A DNA stretch of 32,361 nt, taken from TA-21 sp035620895 (GTDB taxonomy: Archaea > Thermoproteota > Nitrososphaeria > Nitrososphaerales > Nitrososphaeraceae). The notes below the pieces were generated by a model, which was given only the letters and a program-made list of their open reading frames with translations, was not told the DNA's origin and made no database searches. Shown here one piece after another: positions 25,914-32,361 of this stretch (the first letter of the stretch is position 1; the number at the start of each line of letters is the position of its first letter). Location of the stretch: assembly GCA_035620895.1 (NCBI GenBank), contig DASPFY010000038.1, positions 1 to 32,361 on the forward strand. Direction: 5' to 3'. The translations under genes and the position numbers were made by a program.

Positions 25914-27293
25914 ATGATACCAAAGTCCCCCGGTCAAAGCCAAAATGTAGAGTTAATGAAAAAGATAAAGGATGGTAGGCTGAAAATTGCAGTTTATGGT
26001 CTGGGTCATGTTGGCGCCCCCCTTGCAGCTGTCTGGCTCAGAACAGGAGCCCATGTGATTGGCGTCGATAAATCCAAGAAAGTTCTAGCCGAGGCAAGAA
26101 AGGGCAAGACTACAATCCCCGAACCTAACGTAAACGAAGCGTTTAAGCATGGTATTAATTCAGGACGATTCAACCTTTATGACGATCCAATAAAAGCGTC
26201 ACAAGATTCCTATTTTAAAATGATTTGTGTTCCTGTATTATCACAAGATCAAGATTTATCAGCTGATCTTTCAGCTGTATCGGAGGTAGCAACAATGATT
26301 GGAAAGGGACTGAAAAAAAATGACGTAGTATCTCTTAACCCGAGTGTTCCTCCTGGAACAACGGAAGATGTTGTAATACCCATAATTGAAAGGGAAAGTG
26401 GCCTTAATGTAACAAGCGATTTTTGTGTGATATATAATCCCGAGAGAATTTATGAAGGACGTGCGGTTAAAGACATTGAAGAAAATTATCCTGCAATACT
26501 ATCCTCCGTCGGACCCAAAAGTAAGGAAATAGCACATACAATTTATTCACTCATTTTCAAAAAAGGAGTGTTACAATTAGATAGTATTAGAACTGCTGAA
26601 GCAGAAAAATTGTTTGAAGGAGTATATAGAGATGTGAATATCGCCCTTGCCAATGAGATGGCAAAATTTTGTGAAGCGGCAGGAATTGATTTCTGGCAGG
26701 CAAGGGATGCCGCAAATTCTCAGCCATTTTGTCAAATACATAAACCAGGAATTGGAGTTGGAGGCGCTTGTATACCAGTATATCCACAATTCATACTCGA
26801 TGTCGCTAAGAAAATTAATGTTCTGTGTGAAGTAACGAACATTAGTAGAGCCATAAATGACGGTATGCCTTCATATTGTGTAAGACAAGCAATTAGACTA
26901 TTAAAATTATCAGATCTTCCCAAATCCACAATAACTATATTGGGATTGGCCTTCAGGGGAGACGTTTCAGATACCCGTTTGTCGCCCACCTACTCGATAA
27001 TAAGAGAATTGCAAAAGTTCGGGGTTAATAATATTACTATTCATGATCCCCTTGTGAGCAACGATCCAAATTTGCTAAAATATGATAATGTGTCGCTAAC
27101 TTCAGATTTGAAGAAAGCAGTAAAAAATTCAGATCTGATAATTTTGTCAACCGACCACCAAGAATACAAGAAACTTGGTAAGAAATTTATTGGAAATATC
27201 CCTGTTTACGACGGTCGGGGTTTACTGGATAGAAACTTGACCAATAAACTCAAGATTCTTACCATTGGTCAGGGAAATAACAAAATAAAGTAG
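25914..27293 (+). CDS. Nucleotide-sugar dehydrogenase (UDP-ManNAc/UDP-Glc dehydrogenase family)
   Basis: Four-electron NAD-dependent oxidation of a UDP-hexose to the uronate, feeding surface polysaccharide or glycan synthesis. The N-terminal Rossmann motif is IAVYGLGHVGAPLA (25-38); the central domain has NPERIYEGRAV; the catalytic C286 lies in GIGVGGACIPVYP. The C-terminal domain starts near 330 and has ILGLAFRGDVSDTRLSPT. The GGACIPVYP wording and the NPERI segment favour the WecC/ManNAc-type branch, but substrate is not certain. ATG 25914 with GGTAG upstream. It stands alone as a + strand unit, convergent with cbiA (10-nt gap). Confidence 0.9.
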   Translation: MIPKSPGQSQNVELMKKIKDGRLKIAVYGLGHVGAPLAAVWLRTGAHVIGVDKSKKVLAEARKGKTTIPEPNVNEAFKHGINSGRFNLYDDPIKASQDSYFKMICVPVLSQDQDLSADLSAVSEVATMIGKGLKKNDVVSLNPSVPPGTTEDVVIPIIERESGLNVTSDFCVIYNPERIYEGRAVKDIEENYPAILSSVGPKSKEIAHTIYSLIFKKGVLQLDSIRTAEAEKLFEGVYRDVNIALANEMAKFCEAAGIDFWQARDAANSQPFCQIHKPGIGVGGACIPVYPQFILDVAKKINVLCEVTNISRAINDGMPSYCVRQAIRLLKLSDLPKSTITILGLAFRGDVSDTRLSPTYSIIRELQKFGVNNITIHDPLVSNDPNLLKYDNVSLTSDLKKAVKNSDLIILSTDHQEYKKLGKKFIGNIPVYDGRGLLDRNLTNKLKILTIGQGNNKIK

Positions 27294-27303
27294 ATTCCTT
27301 CGA

Positions 27304-28695
27304 CTATTTTCTTTCATATGCGATACAACTGTTTATCCATCTAGTAGGAAATCTGCTGTCATAGAAATGCAAATGCATGTAGGAAGCAATGCTATTATGA
27401 GTCAAGATCCCATCATGCTTACCGCCATCTATACCAATTCCTCGTTTCATAGAATATGCGTATTTTAAGTCTGACGGCAAATCTATTAATTTTGAATAGT
27501 GGAATTCATGACCTCGTATATTTTTTATGTTTCCAAAAGTTGATGTATTCATATCTGCATTTGTATAATTTAATATAAGTCTACCAGTCATTTCAGTTTT
27601 AGCATCTATTATTCCTACCATTCGGAAATTCCTTTTTGATTTTTTGTAACCTGTAATAGACTTTGTAAGGTACATTAGCCCACCACACTCTCCATAAATT
27701 GGCATATCCTGTTGTGCTGCTTTTCTTATAGACTTTAGCATTGATTGATTTGAATTGAGTTTATCTGCCATGACTTCAGGAAAACCTCCACCTAAAACTA
27801 TTCCAGAAATGTCATTAGCAATTTGTTCATCAATGATGGGACTAAAATAAGTTATTTCTGCTCCAAGTTCCCTCAAAATATTTAGATTCTCATTGTAGTA
27901 AAAGTTGAAGGAGTTATCAAGTGCAACTGCTATTTTAACAAGTTTTGGAGCTTTGCGTTCGTATCCACTAATTGGTTTAGTAACCTTTGATTTTCTTAAT
28001 TTTATTAACGAAAGAATTTTGTCGTAGTAAATTTCCTCTGATACTTTATTTGCCAGTCGCACTATTTTGTTTCTTTTTGATGGTTCTAATTCATCAGACG
28101 GAATTAAACCCAGATGACGTTCATCCATTTTCAAGTCAAAGTCTCTTTTCACTATCCCCAGTATAGGAACGTTTAACGAATTCCTACATGCTTCTATTAG
28201 ATATTTTGCGTGTTTAGGCCCTGAAACATTGTTAAGGATAATGCCCATTATTTTTAATTTTTTATCAAAATTCAAGTAACCACAAATCATGGCAGCAATC
28301 GAACGGGCTGCCTTTGCTGCGTCTACTACCAATATAATGGGCGCATTCAAAATCTTGGCAACATATGCAGTGCTGGCAAAATCATTTCTTCCAGACATTC
28401 CGTCGAACAATCCCATGACTCCTTCAACTATACCGATATCAACTTCTTTGGTAGCTTTCTCCACGGTTGAGATAATACCATCCTTTCCCATAAACCAGGC
28501 ATCCAAAGTTCGCGATTCCTTTCCAGTAATTATTTTGTGATAACTTGGGTCAATGAAATCTGGCCCAATCTTAAATGGCTGAACCAAAAGACCTTTTTTA
28601 TTTTTGAAAGCATGCATGACTGCTAGTGAAATAGTCGTCTTACCAACTCCGCTAGTTGTCCCTGCAATAATGAGCAATGGCGGGAGAGTAACCAA
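27304..28695 (-). CDS. cbiA: Cobyrinate a,c-diamide synthase
   Basis: ATP- and glutamine-dependent amidation of cobyrinate side chains a and c in cobalamin synthesis. The N-terminal synthetase domain has the P-loop variant GTTSGVGKTT (12-21), FKIGPDFIDPSYH and EGVMGLFDG. The C-terminal glutamine amidotransferase domain has LGGGFPEV, the nucleophile C337 in YGECGGLMYL and the conserved LHFYDSRF at the end. Length 463 is usual. TTG start. No other cobalamin gene is adjacent. Thaumarchaea are known B12 producers, and a cobalamin-type radical SAM protein is encoded about 14 kb away. Confidence 0.94.
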   Translation of the reverse strand: MVTLPPLLIIAGTTSGVGKTTISLAVMHAFKNKKGLLVQPFKIGPDFIDPSYHKIITGKESRTLDAWFMGKDGIISTVEKATKEVDIGIVEGVMGLFDGMSGRNDFASTAYVAKILNAPIILVVDAAKAARSIAAMICGYLNFDKKLKIMGIILNNVSGPKHAKYLIEACRNSLNVPILGIVKRDFDLKMDERHLGLIPSDELEPSKRNKIVRLANKVSEEIYYDKILSLIKLRKSKVTKPISGYERKAPKLVKIAVALDNSFNFYYNENLNILRELGAEITYFSPIIDEQIANDISGIVLGGGFPEVMADKLNSNQSMLKSIRKAAQQDMPIYGECGGLMYLTKSITGYKKSKRNFRMVGIIDAKTEMTGRLILNYTNADMNTSTFGNIKNIRGHEFHYSKLIDLPSDLKYAYSMKRGIGIDGGKHDGILTHNSIASYMHLHFYDSRFPTRWINSCIAYERK

Positions 28696-28880
28696 AGAAT
28701 TTACCTAATTAATACTAGTCAGCCGATATTTATCGTAATAGCTTTAGCTTAAAAACTAGTTTACATTGTAAGGCGAGTTGTCCATACACTGGATATTTAT
28801 TTTCACTTTTCAATAGCACTGCTCTCTTCTAGTGATAGCTTCTGAATAAACTTTTTAGTGTAAAGTGTGCGATAAGCAAA

Positions 28881-28915
28881 GGATTTTTGTGGATCAAAAT
28901 CCATCTAAGTTAGAC
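28881..28915. terminator. Inverted repeats downstream of the HTH gene
   Basis: GGATTTT (28881-28887) pairs perfectly with AAAATCC (28896-28902) around an 8-nt loop. It is followed at once by TCTAA-G-TTAGA (28904-28914). They lie in the 256-nt intergenic region between the HTH gene end and cbiA, both on the minus strand. A role as terminator or processing site is possible; archaeal termination does not need hairpins, so this is weak. Confidence 0.25.
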
Positions 28916-28951
28916 TGGATGACAAATTCTTCAAACTTTTATTTATGACAT

Positions 28952-29497
28952 CTACTTTTCGTATTGATTCTTTTTGGTCTCCTTTTGATTTCTAGTAAAA
29001 CTATTGTCACTATCCTTGGTATTATCAACATCAAAATGATTATTCCTCTTGAAGGGTTTTAGAGTATTATTTGATTTTCTTAGGACTGGAGGATTCATAA
29101 TTACATCCATTTTGTGTTTACAACATTTTATTACAAACGCAAGTGCCTCCAACCTGATCTTTTCAGTAAATCCCGAAAGAGCAATTTCCCAGGCATGTCT
29201 TAATACCTCGTCAAAACTAACTAGATACCTGTGATACTCTTCTGGGATTTTCTTTTCTAACATTTCCTTGAGTTCTTTTTTTGCGACCGACCTAAGCCAA
29301 TAGATGTCCCTACTCACTGTGGATTGGCTTACACCTAAATTTTCAGCTATTTCCCATTGAGTGTTTCCCCTTATTAGCATACTTTGAACTGTGTGCCTGC
29401 GCAATTCAACATTCTCTTTGTATTTCTTCTTGCGCCTTTTTTCATTTTCAGCAATTTCATCGGTTAAACTATTCATCTCCATGCTCATTTTATTCAC
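28952..29497 (-). CDS. Helix-turn-helix DNA-binding protein
   Basis: 181 residues. Residues 11-35 are a very basic helix (EKRRKKKYKENVELRRH), followed by a clear HTH: VQSMLIRGNTQWEIAENL then GVSQSTVSRDIYWLRS, to about residue 70. The middle (EIALSGFTEKIRLEALAFVIKCCKHKMDVI) looks like a helical oligomerisation region. The tail is low-complexity, N/K/D-rich. The HTH resembles recombinase/terminase-small-subunit or transposon-type HTHs, so a mobile-element origin is possible. The start is GTG 29497, overlapping the stop of the upstream gene by 8 nt; an ATG 9 nt downstream is an alternative. Confidence 0.75.
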   Translation of the reverse strand: MNKMSMEMNSLTDEIAENEKRRKKKYKENVELRRHTVQSMLIRGNTQWEIAENLGVSQSTVSRDIYWLRSVAKKELKEMLEKKIPEEYHRYLVSFDEVLRHAWEIALSGFTEKIRLEALAFVIKCCKHKMDVIMNPPVLRKSNNTLKPFKRNNHFDVDNTKDSDNSFTRNQKETKKNQYEK

Positions 29498-29867
29498 TAC
29501 CCTCGCTCAAGAATTCTGTTTCATTCATTTCGAAGCATATCGATCTCTCAATTATACTACTTCTGGTCCTATTTTGGTTATCAGATTCAATGAATTGTAT
29601 TTTTTCACTTGCCTCAGCTTTTAAGATAGTTTTTCTGATATGAACTTTGTTACTTTTCAAAACCTGGAATGGCGATATCTGATATTCTGTAGAATCACTA
29701 GTGGGCGATTTGGAGCTCTTATTTGGACTATATTTAGATAATATTGCATTGAATGCTGTTTGGACGTGATGAAAGGCATTCAACACCAAGAAAGTATAGT
29801 TGTGTACCCACCTCTTAAGACGTTTCTTTATACAATTCAAGTTACTCATCATATTAACATTCTTCAT
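29490..29867 (-). CDS. Hypothetical protein, partner of the HTH gene
   Basis: 125 residues, unrecognised. The N-terminal 45 residues are basic and amphipathic (IKKRLKRWVHNYTFLVLNAFHHVQTAFNAIL). The remainder is serine-, asparagine- and glutamate-rich and probably disordered. It overlaps the HTH gene start by 8 nt, so the two are likely translated together. A minus-strand TATA-like ATTTAAATA near 29905-29914 would give a leader of about 16 nt. Base and residue composition look accessory, not housekeeping. Confidence 0.55.
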   Translation of the reverse strand: MKNVNMMSNLNCIKKRLKRWVHNYTFLVLNAFHHVQTAFNAILSKYSPNKSSKSPTSDSTEYQISPFQVLKSNKVHIRKTILKAEASEKIQFIESDNQNRTRSSIIERSICFEMNETEFLSEGSE

Positions 29868-30243
29868 ATTAGTACCAATATATTGATTTAATCAGATATT
29901 TAAATGTTAACTGAATAAAGAGAACATTACTATGATTGGTCCTTATTGTATATTAGTTTGCTTTCCTGACTATTTACTATGTTCCTTACCAAAACAGAGT
30001 AATTGTATTAGTTTCCTTTAAATCTTCGAAGTAAACATTTTAATAATATCGCCTGAGATCTGCAATCATTAACTTCGACTTAAGATCGTCTTTAAAGGAA
30101 ATTCTTATTGATAATTTGCTCGAGCTTTCACTCTATATGCCAATCTAGCAGCAGCGTTTATTAGAGTTAGCATAAATATTAGTTATGTTTGACAACCCTC
30201 TGCCTCTCATCATACGCCAACAATTTTTATGGCATTGGACTAT
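29868..30243. other. Gene-poor AT-rich spacer
   Basis: Beyond the promoter of the 125-residue gene (29876-29914) I see no supported coding sequence here. The best short + strand frame, starting at an ATG near 29931, is 29 codons with no ribosome-binding site and is not credible. Confidence 0.4.
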
Positions 30244-30305
30244 TGGTGCGGGCCCGTCGGGATTAGGTCCCTGCGTGTATTAGGGTTCTATCCACCGAGT
30301 TAAAC
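30244..30305 (-). pseudogene. Degenerate tRNA-Val-like sequence
   Basis: Read on the minus strand, a D-arm-like TAACTCGGTGGATAGAA is followed by a shortened anticodon region ending in TACACGCAGG, the usual 3' half of an archaeal tRNA-Val(UAC) anticodon arm. A damaged T-arm (CCTAATCCCGAC) and a tRNA-like 3' end, GGGCCCGCACCA, follow. A matching 5' acceptor strand is absent and several bases of the anticodon and T stems are missing, so it cannot fold as a tRNA. It lies 15 nt downstream of the NHL gene stop. Its central 37 nt are repeated at 31914. Confidence 0.4.
30255..30291. repeat. Direct repeat, copy 1 (37 nt)
   Basis: 33 of 37 bases match 31914-31950 in the same orientation. The last 20 (30272-30291) are identical. 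The four differences fall in the T-loop-like part. The two copies bracket the NHL-repeat gene, about 1.66 kb apart. Confidence 0.85.
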
Positions 30306-30320
30306 AAAAGTTTTTCCTCT

Positions 30321-31529
30321 TTACTTAAATCCAGCAATAGGAGGTTCTATAGGATTAAGAACATTGGGCTTCCATAAGAATACTTGGATACGGAAATTAT
30401 GATCGTCAGCTACATATACACGTCCTGAAGAGTCTACAGCAACGCCCCATGGAATCCTGAACTGTCCGTTACCCGAGCCTTCTGTTCCGAACTTTTTAAT
30501 AAAAGTACCATCACTTGTAAACTTTTGAATGCGGTTGTTAGTATTTTCAGATACATACACATTTCCTGAGGTGTCTATGGCAATGCCAAGTGGCCAGTCG
30601 AACTGTCCGTCACCCGAACCTTTTGTTCCCCAGTGTGTAATAAAAGTACCAGTGTTTGTAAACTTTTGAATGCGATTGTTAAAATGATCAGATACATACA
30701 CATTTCCTGAAGAGTCTATGGCAATGACGTCTGGATACCCGGGAAATCCGGGAACCATCCCTGGTGTTGTCCACTTTGTAATAAAAGTACCAGTGTTTGT
30801 AAACTTTTGAATCCTGTGATTTGGACCATCAGCTACATACACATTTCCTGAGGAGTCAACAGCAATGCCATATGGGCCGGGATACCCGAACTGTCCGTCT
30901 CCTGTGCCTAGAGACCCCCACTTTCTAATAAAAGTACCATCACTTGTAAACTTTTGAATTCTGTTAATTCCAACATCAGATACATACACATTTCCTGAAG
31001 AGTCTACGGCAACGGCTGTAGGTTCATAGAACTCTCCGTCACCTGTGCCTGTGCCTCCTGATCCCCAATCTCTAATAAAAGTACCATCACTTGTAAACTT
31101 TTGAATCCTGCTATTTCCAGAATCAGCAACGTACACATTTCCTGAAGAGTCTATGGCAATGCCATGTGGATACACGAACTGTCCGTCACCTGAGCCTTGG
31201 ATTCCCCACTTTTTAATAAAAGCATAAAAGCCGTTCGCAGGAGCCCCGGAGTCTATTAGCTCATTTAATTTGGGACCACGAAGATCATTCAAACGGTCAA
31301 GGATCTTTGTGTCATTACCACCTGTGTCATTACCACCTGTGTTTTTACCCTGTTCTTTAGCTAGTTGCGTTTTATTTATCGCATCCATAAGGGCAGGAGG
31401 CACTTCGTTTTTCCCAGTTAAAGTTGCTTTTACTGCATCCACTTGACCGGCGATTGAGAGAGCAACCAAAACCGTTAGGAAGACTGATATTACTAATATA
31501 CTAGAACATAAGAATTTCCTTGAATTCAT
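30321..31529 (-). CDS. Secreted six-repeat NHL beta-propeller protein with CHRD-like stub
   Basis: 402 residues. Residues 1-32 are a signal peptide (hydrophobic ILVISVFLTVLVALSIAG, cleavage likely after VDA). Residues 34-46, KATLTGKNEVPPA, copy the opening of a CHRD domain, but the rest of that domain is missing. A linker with a GGNDTGGNDT duplication follows. Residues 103-392 are six NHL repeats of about 46-50 residues, each with GIAIDSSGNVYVAD and RIQKFTSDGTFI-type blocks, enough to close a six-bladed propeller. Extracellular; probably binds protein or glycan. The ATG has a TATA box at leaderless spacing. Confidence 0.88.
   Translation of the reverse strand: MNSRKFLCSSILVISVFLTVLVALSIAGQVDAVKATLTGKNEVPPALMDAINKTQLAKEQGKNTGGNDTGGNDTKILDRLNDLRGPKLNELIDSGAPANGFYAFIKKWGIQGSGDGQFVYPHGIAIDSSGNVYVADSGNSRIQKFTSDGTFIRDWGSGGTGTGDGEFYEPTAVAVDSSGNVYVSDVGINRIQKFTSDGTFIRKWGSLGTGDGQFGYPGPYGIAVDSSGNVYVADGPNHRIQKFTNTGTFITKWTTPGMVPGFPGYPDVIAIDSSGNVYVSDHFNNRIQKFTNTGTFITHWGTKGSGDGQFDWPLGIAIDTSGNVYVSENTNNRIQKFTSDGTFIKKFGTEGSGNGQFRIPWGVAVDSSGRVYVADDHNFRIQVFLWKPNVLNPIEPPIAGFK
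30350..31225 (-). repeat. Six in-frame NHL repeats at DNA level
   Basis: The NHL units are conserved in nucleotides as well as protein. The blocks gtaaacttttgaat and acatttcctga recur about every 140-150 bp with few changes, and two units share the variant ccagtgtttgtaaa. Such near-identity suggests recent internal duplication or gene conversion and a repeat number that may vary between strains. Confidence 0.8.
31309..31338. repeat. 15-bp tandem duplication in the NHL gene linker
   Basis: gtgtcattaccacct occurs twice in direct succession (31309-31323 and 31324-31338), encoding the duplicated GGNDT of the linker. It preserves the reading frame. Confidence 0.9.
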
Positions 31530-31552
31530 ACCGTAATTTTGACGCTCACTGC

Positions 31553-31562
31553 CTTAAATATA
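31553..31562 (-). promoter_or_regulatory. TATA box of the NHL gene
   Basis: TATATTTAAG on the minus strand is centred about 27 nt upstream of the ATG at 31529, predicting a leaderless mRNA. Confidence 0.55.
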
Positions 31563-31913
31563 CTACGTACAAGAATTACCTTATTATGCATTATGTGTCA
31601 TTAAGTGAATCATCTTTAAATCAGTAACTTATCGTACAATTAGTTATTGATTGATCAATTGACTGATTAATTGAAATTATAAATTTTATAATATTGGATT
31701 GGATAATATTCCCTTTATTTCACTTAGCTTCGATGGATAATAAATCAAATGATACAACACTAACAAACATTTGAAAGAAAAAAATTGCAAACACACAATA
31801 TTACAGTTCGTAAGAGAGTTTGTTAATTCGACCGAGTAGTATTTAGCGGAAAGAATAATCATACTAATTTTTTTATTTCAACAAACAAACGAAGTTATTG
31901 TCAGGTCTTCGGA
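31563..31913. other. AT-rich intergenic region with palindromes
   Basis: No coding sequence supported. Contents: TTGATCAA (31651-31658), a perfect 8-bp inverted repeat with 1-nt centre, ATTATAAA-T-TTTATAAT (31676-31692), and AATATT arms at 31690-31710 around GGATTGG. They sit 120-180 bp upstream of the NHL gene start and may be regulator-binding sites; simple AT-richness could also explain them. Confidence 0.4.
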
Positions 31914-31950
31914 CGTCGGGATTTGAATCCTGCGTGTATTAGGGTTCTAT
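31914..31950. repeat. Direct repeat, copy 2 (37 nt, tRNA-like)
   Basis: Partner of 30255-30291 (33/37 identical). This copy keeps the more tRNA-like GGATTCAAATCC (minus strand) but lacks both the D-arm and the CCA end seen around copy 1. The stop codon of the 44-residue ORF (31939-31941) falls inside it. Confidence 0.85.
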
Positions 31951-32073
31951 TACTTGATTTTTAGCTTTTTCTTTTAGTTGTTGCTTTTGTTTCTCTATTG
32001 TTATTGGTATTCTGTGAAATGGTACTACCTTTGTTATAGATCTCCCTAGTTTGAAGGTATTATTTTTATCCAT
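31939..32073 (-). CDS. Possible 44-residue basic peptide
   Basis: ATG at 32073, stop TAA inside the 37-nt repeat. The peptide begins MDKNNTFKLGRSITKVV and continues with a lysine/glutamine-rich helix (EKQKQQLKEKAK). No family is recognised. It starts 1 nt after the stop of the 31-residue ORF, an operon-like arrangement that supports both. The length alone would not be convincing. Confidence 0.4.
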   Translation of the reverse strand: MDKNNTFKLGRSITKVVPFHRIPITIEKQKQQLKEKAKNQVIEP

Positions 32074-32074
32074 T

Positions 32075-32170
32075 TTATGTTGTCAACTCGATAAATAGAA
32101 AGATGGCCCCTGAGACACCTAATGCAACAAGAAAGCCCTTCCAAAAATCAGTTAAAAAGTCGCTCTTCAT
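32075..32170 (-). CDS. Possible 31-residue single-span membrane peptide
   Basis: ATG at 32170. It begins MKSDFLTDFWKGFLVALG and continues with a hydrophobic stretch to near the end (GAIFLFIEL), giving one predicted membrane helix of about 18 residues. A minus-strand TATA-like TTTTTTATAG near 32203-32212 would give a leader of roughly 10-15 nt. It is immediately upstream of the 44-residue ORF (TAA-A-ATG junction). No homologue recognised. Confidence 0.45.
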   Translation of the reverse strand: MKSDFLTDFWKGFLVALGVSGAIFLFIELTT

Positions 32171-32183
32171 TTAATTAGTATCA

Positions 32184-32197
32184 ATACCTATTGGTAT
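32184..32197. promoter_or_regulatory. Inverted repeat in the small-ORF promoter
   Basis: ATACC-TATT-GGTAT is a perfect 5-bp inverted repeat lying between the predicted TATA box (32203-32212) and the ATG at 32170. That is close to the expected transcription start and a suitable place for an operator. Chance occurrence cannot be excluded. Confidence 0.3.
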
Positions 32198-32272
32198 GTC
32201 AGACTATAAAAAATAATTCAATTATTTCTACAAATTTTCCTTTTCTATATCAATTTTAGTATCGTTATTTGA

Positions 32273-32359
32273 TCATTCTGTTTTTGGATCCTTCCCTTGT
32301 TCCTCTACCTCAATACGAAATTCAACATCTGATTCAGGCATCCACTTATAATTCCCTGC
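32273..32359 (-). CDS. C-terminal fragment of a gene cut by the window edge
   Basis: An open minus-strand frame enters from the right edge and ends at TGA (32275-32273). The 28 visible residues (for example NYKWMPESDVEFRIEVEEQG) are acidic with strong coding-like composition. The other two minus-strand frames are closed within about 60 nt. The start and identity lie outside the window. Confidence 0.45.
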   Translation of the reverse strand, partial: AGNYKWMPESDVEFRIEVEEQGKDPKTE

Positions 32360-32361
32360 TA

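Noticed and set aside
28738..28951. Cobalamin riboswitch upstream of cbiA
   Set aside because: No B12-box-like conserved sequence is visible, and cobalamin riboswitches are not established in these archaea. The inverted repeats at 28881-28914 lie too far upstream and are too short.
30350..31225. CRISPR-like regularly spaced repeats
   Set aside because: The regular blocks are in-frame NHL codons inside one ORF, with period about 140-150 bp, explained by protein repeats.
31914..31950. Functional tRNA gene
   Set aside because: Only a T-arm-like palindrome and part of an anticodon arm are present. There is no acceptor stem or D-arm, and the T-stem does not pair properly.

Overview
This 32.4 kb window reads as chromosomal DNA of an ammonia-oxidising-type archaeon (Nitrososphaeria, formerly Thaumarchaeota). 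The evidence is archaeal RpoN, PriS/PriL primase, an archaeal mevalonate-to-GGPP cluster with isopentenyl phosphate kinase, eukaryal-type GlyRS, archaeal GluRS, CHRD-domain secreted proteins, many TTG starts, and TATA boxes about 26-27 nt upstream of start codons (leaderless transcripts). The sequence is visibly AT-rich. That would fit a low-GC soil lineage such as Nitrosocosmicus, but this is inference from composition and gene style only.

Region 1 (5-9769): a tRNA-Leu, then a long + strand housekeeping run: rpoN, enolase, ribosomal protein S2, MEMO, mevalonate kinase, isopentenyl phosphate kinase, type 2 IPP isomerase, GGPP synthase, GluRS and an FAH-family hydrolase. Many junctions overlap or lie within a few bases. 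The middle genes make the C20 precursor of archaeal membrane lipids. An internal promoter precedes ipk.

Region 2 (9783-18097): mixed genes. These are a small helical protein, a ferredoxin-NADP-reductase-like flavoprotein, a thaumarchaeal-style hypothetical, a B12-binding radical SAM enzyme, a NUDIX hydrolase without a canonical start codon, tRNA-Ala, a divergent Bud32/RIO-like kinase, a Cys-rich protein, a coiled-coil protein, AMMECR1 and a MurG-like glycosyltransferase.

Region 3 (18200-24554): a C39-peptidase-like/TPR protein, a class I glutamine amidotransferase and the priL-priS primase pair on the minus strand. Divergent from these are endonuclease IV and glycyl-tRNA synthetase on the plus strand. 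A hexanucleotide repeat lies between priL and nfo.

Region 4 (24697-28695): a secreted CHRD protein, a small conserved-looking protein, a nucleotide-sugar dehydrogenase and cobyrinate a,c-diamide synthase (CbiA).

Region 5 (28881-32361) is accessory in character. It holds an overlapping pair of minus-strand genes (HTH protein plus unknown), a degenerate tRNA-Val-like sequence, a secreted six-NHL-repeat protein with a CHRD-like stub, a second partial copy of the tRNA-like repeat, and two tiny adjacent ORFs of 31 and 44 codons. The C-terminus of a further gene is cut by the window edge. The direct repeats around the NHL gene and the tiny ORFs are the least ordinary part of the window.
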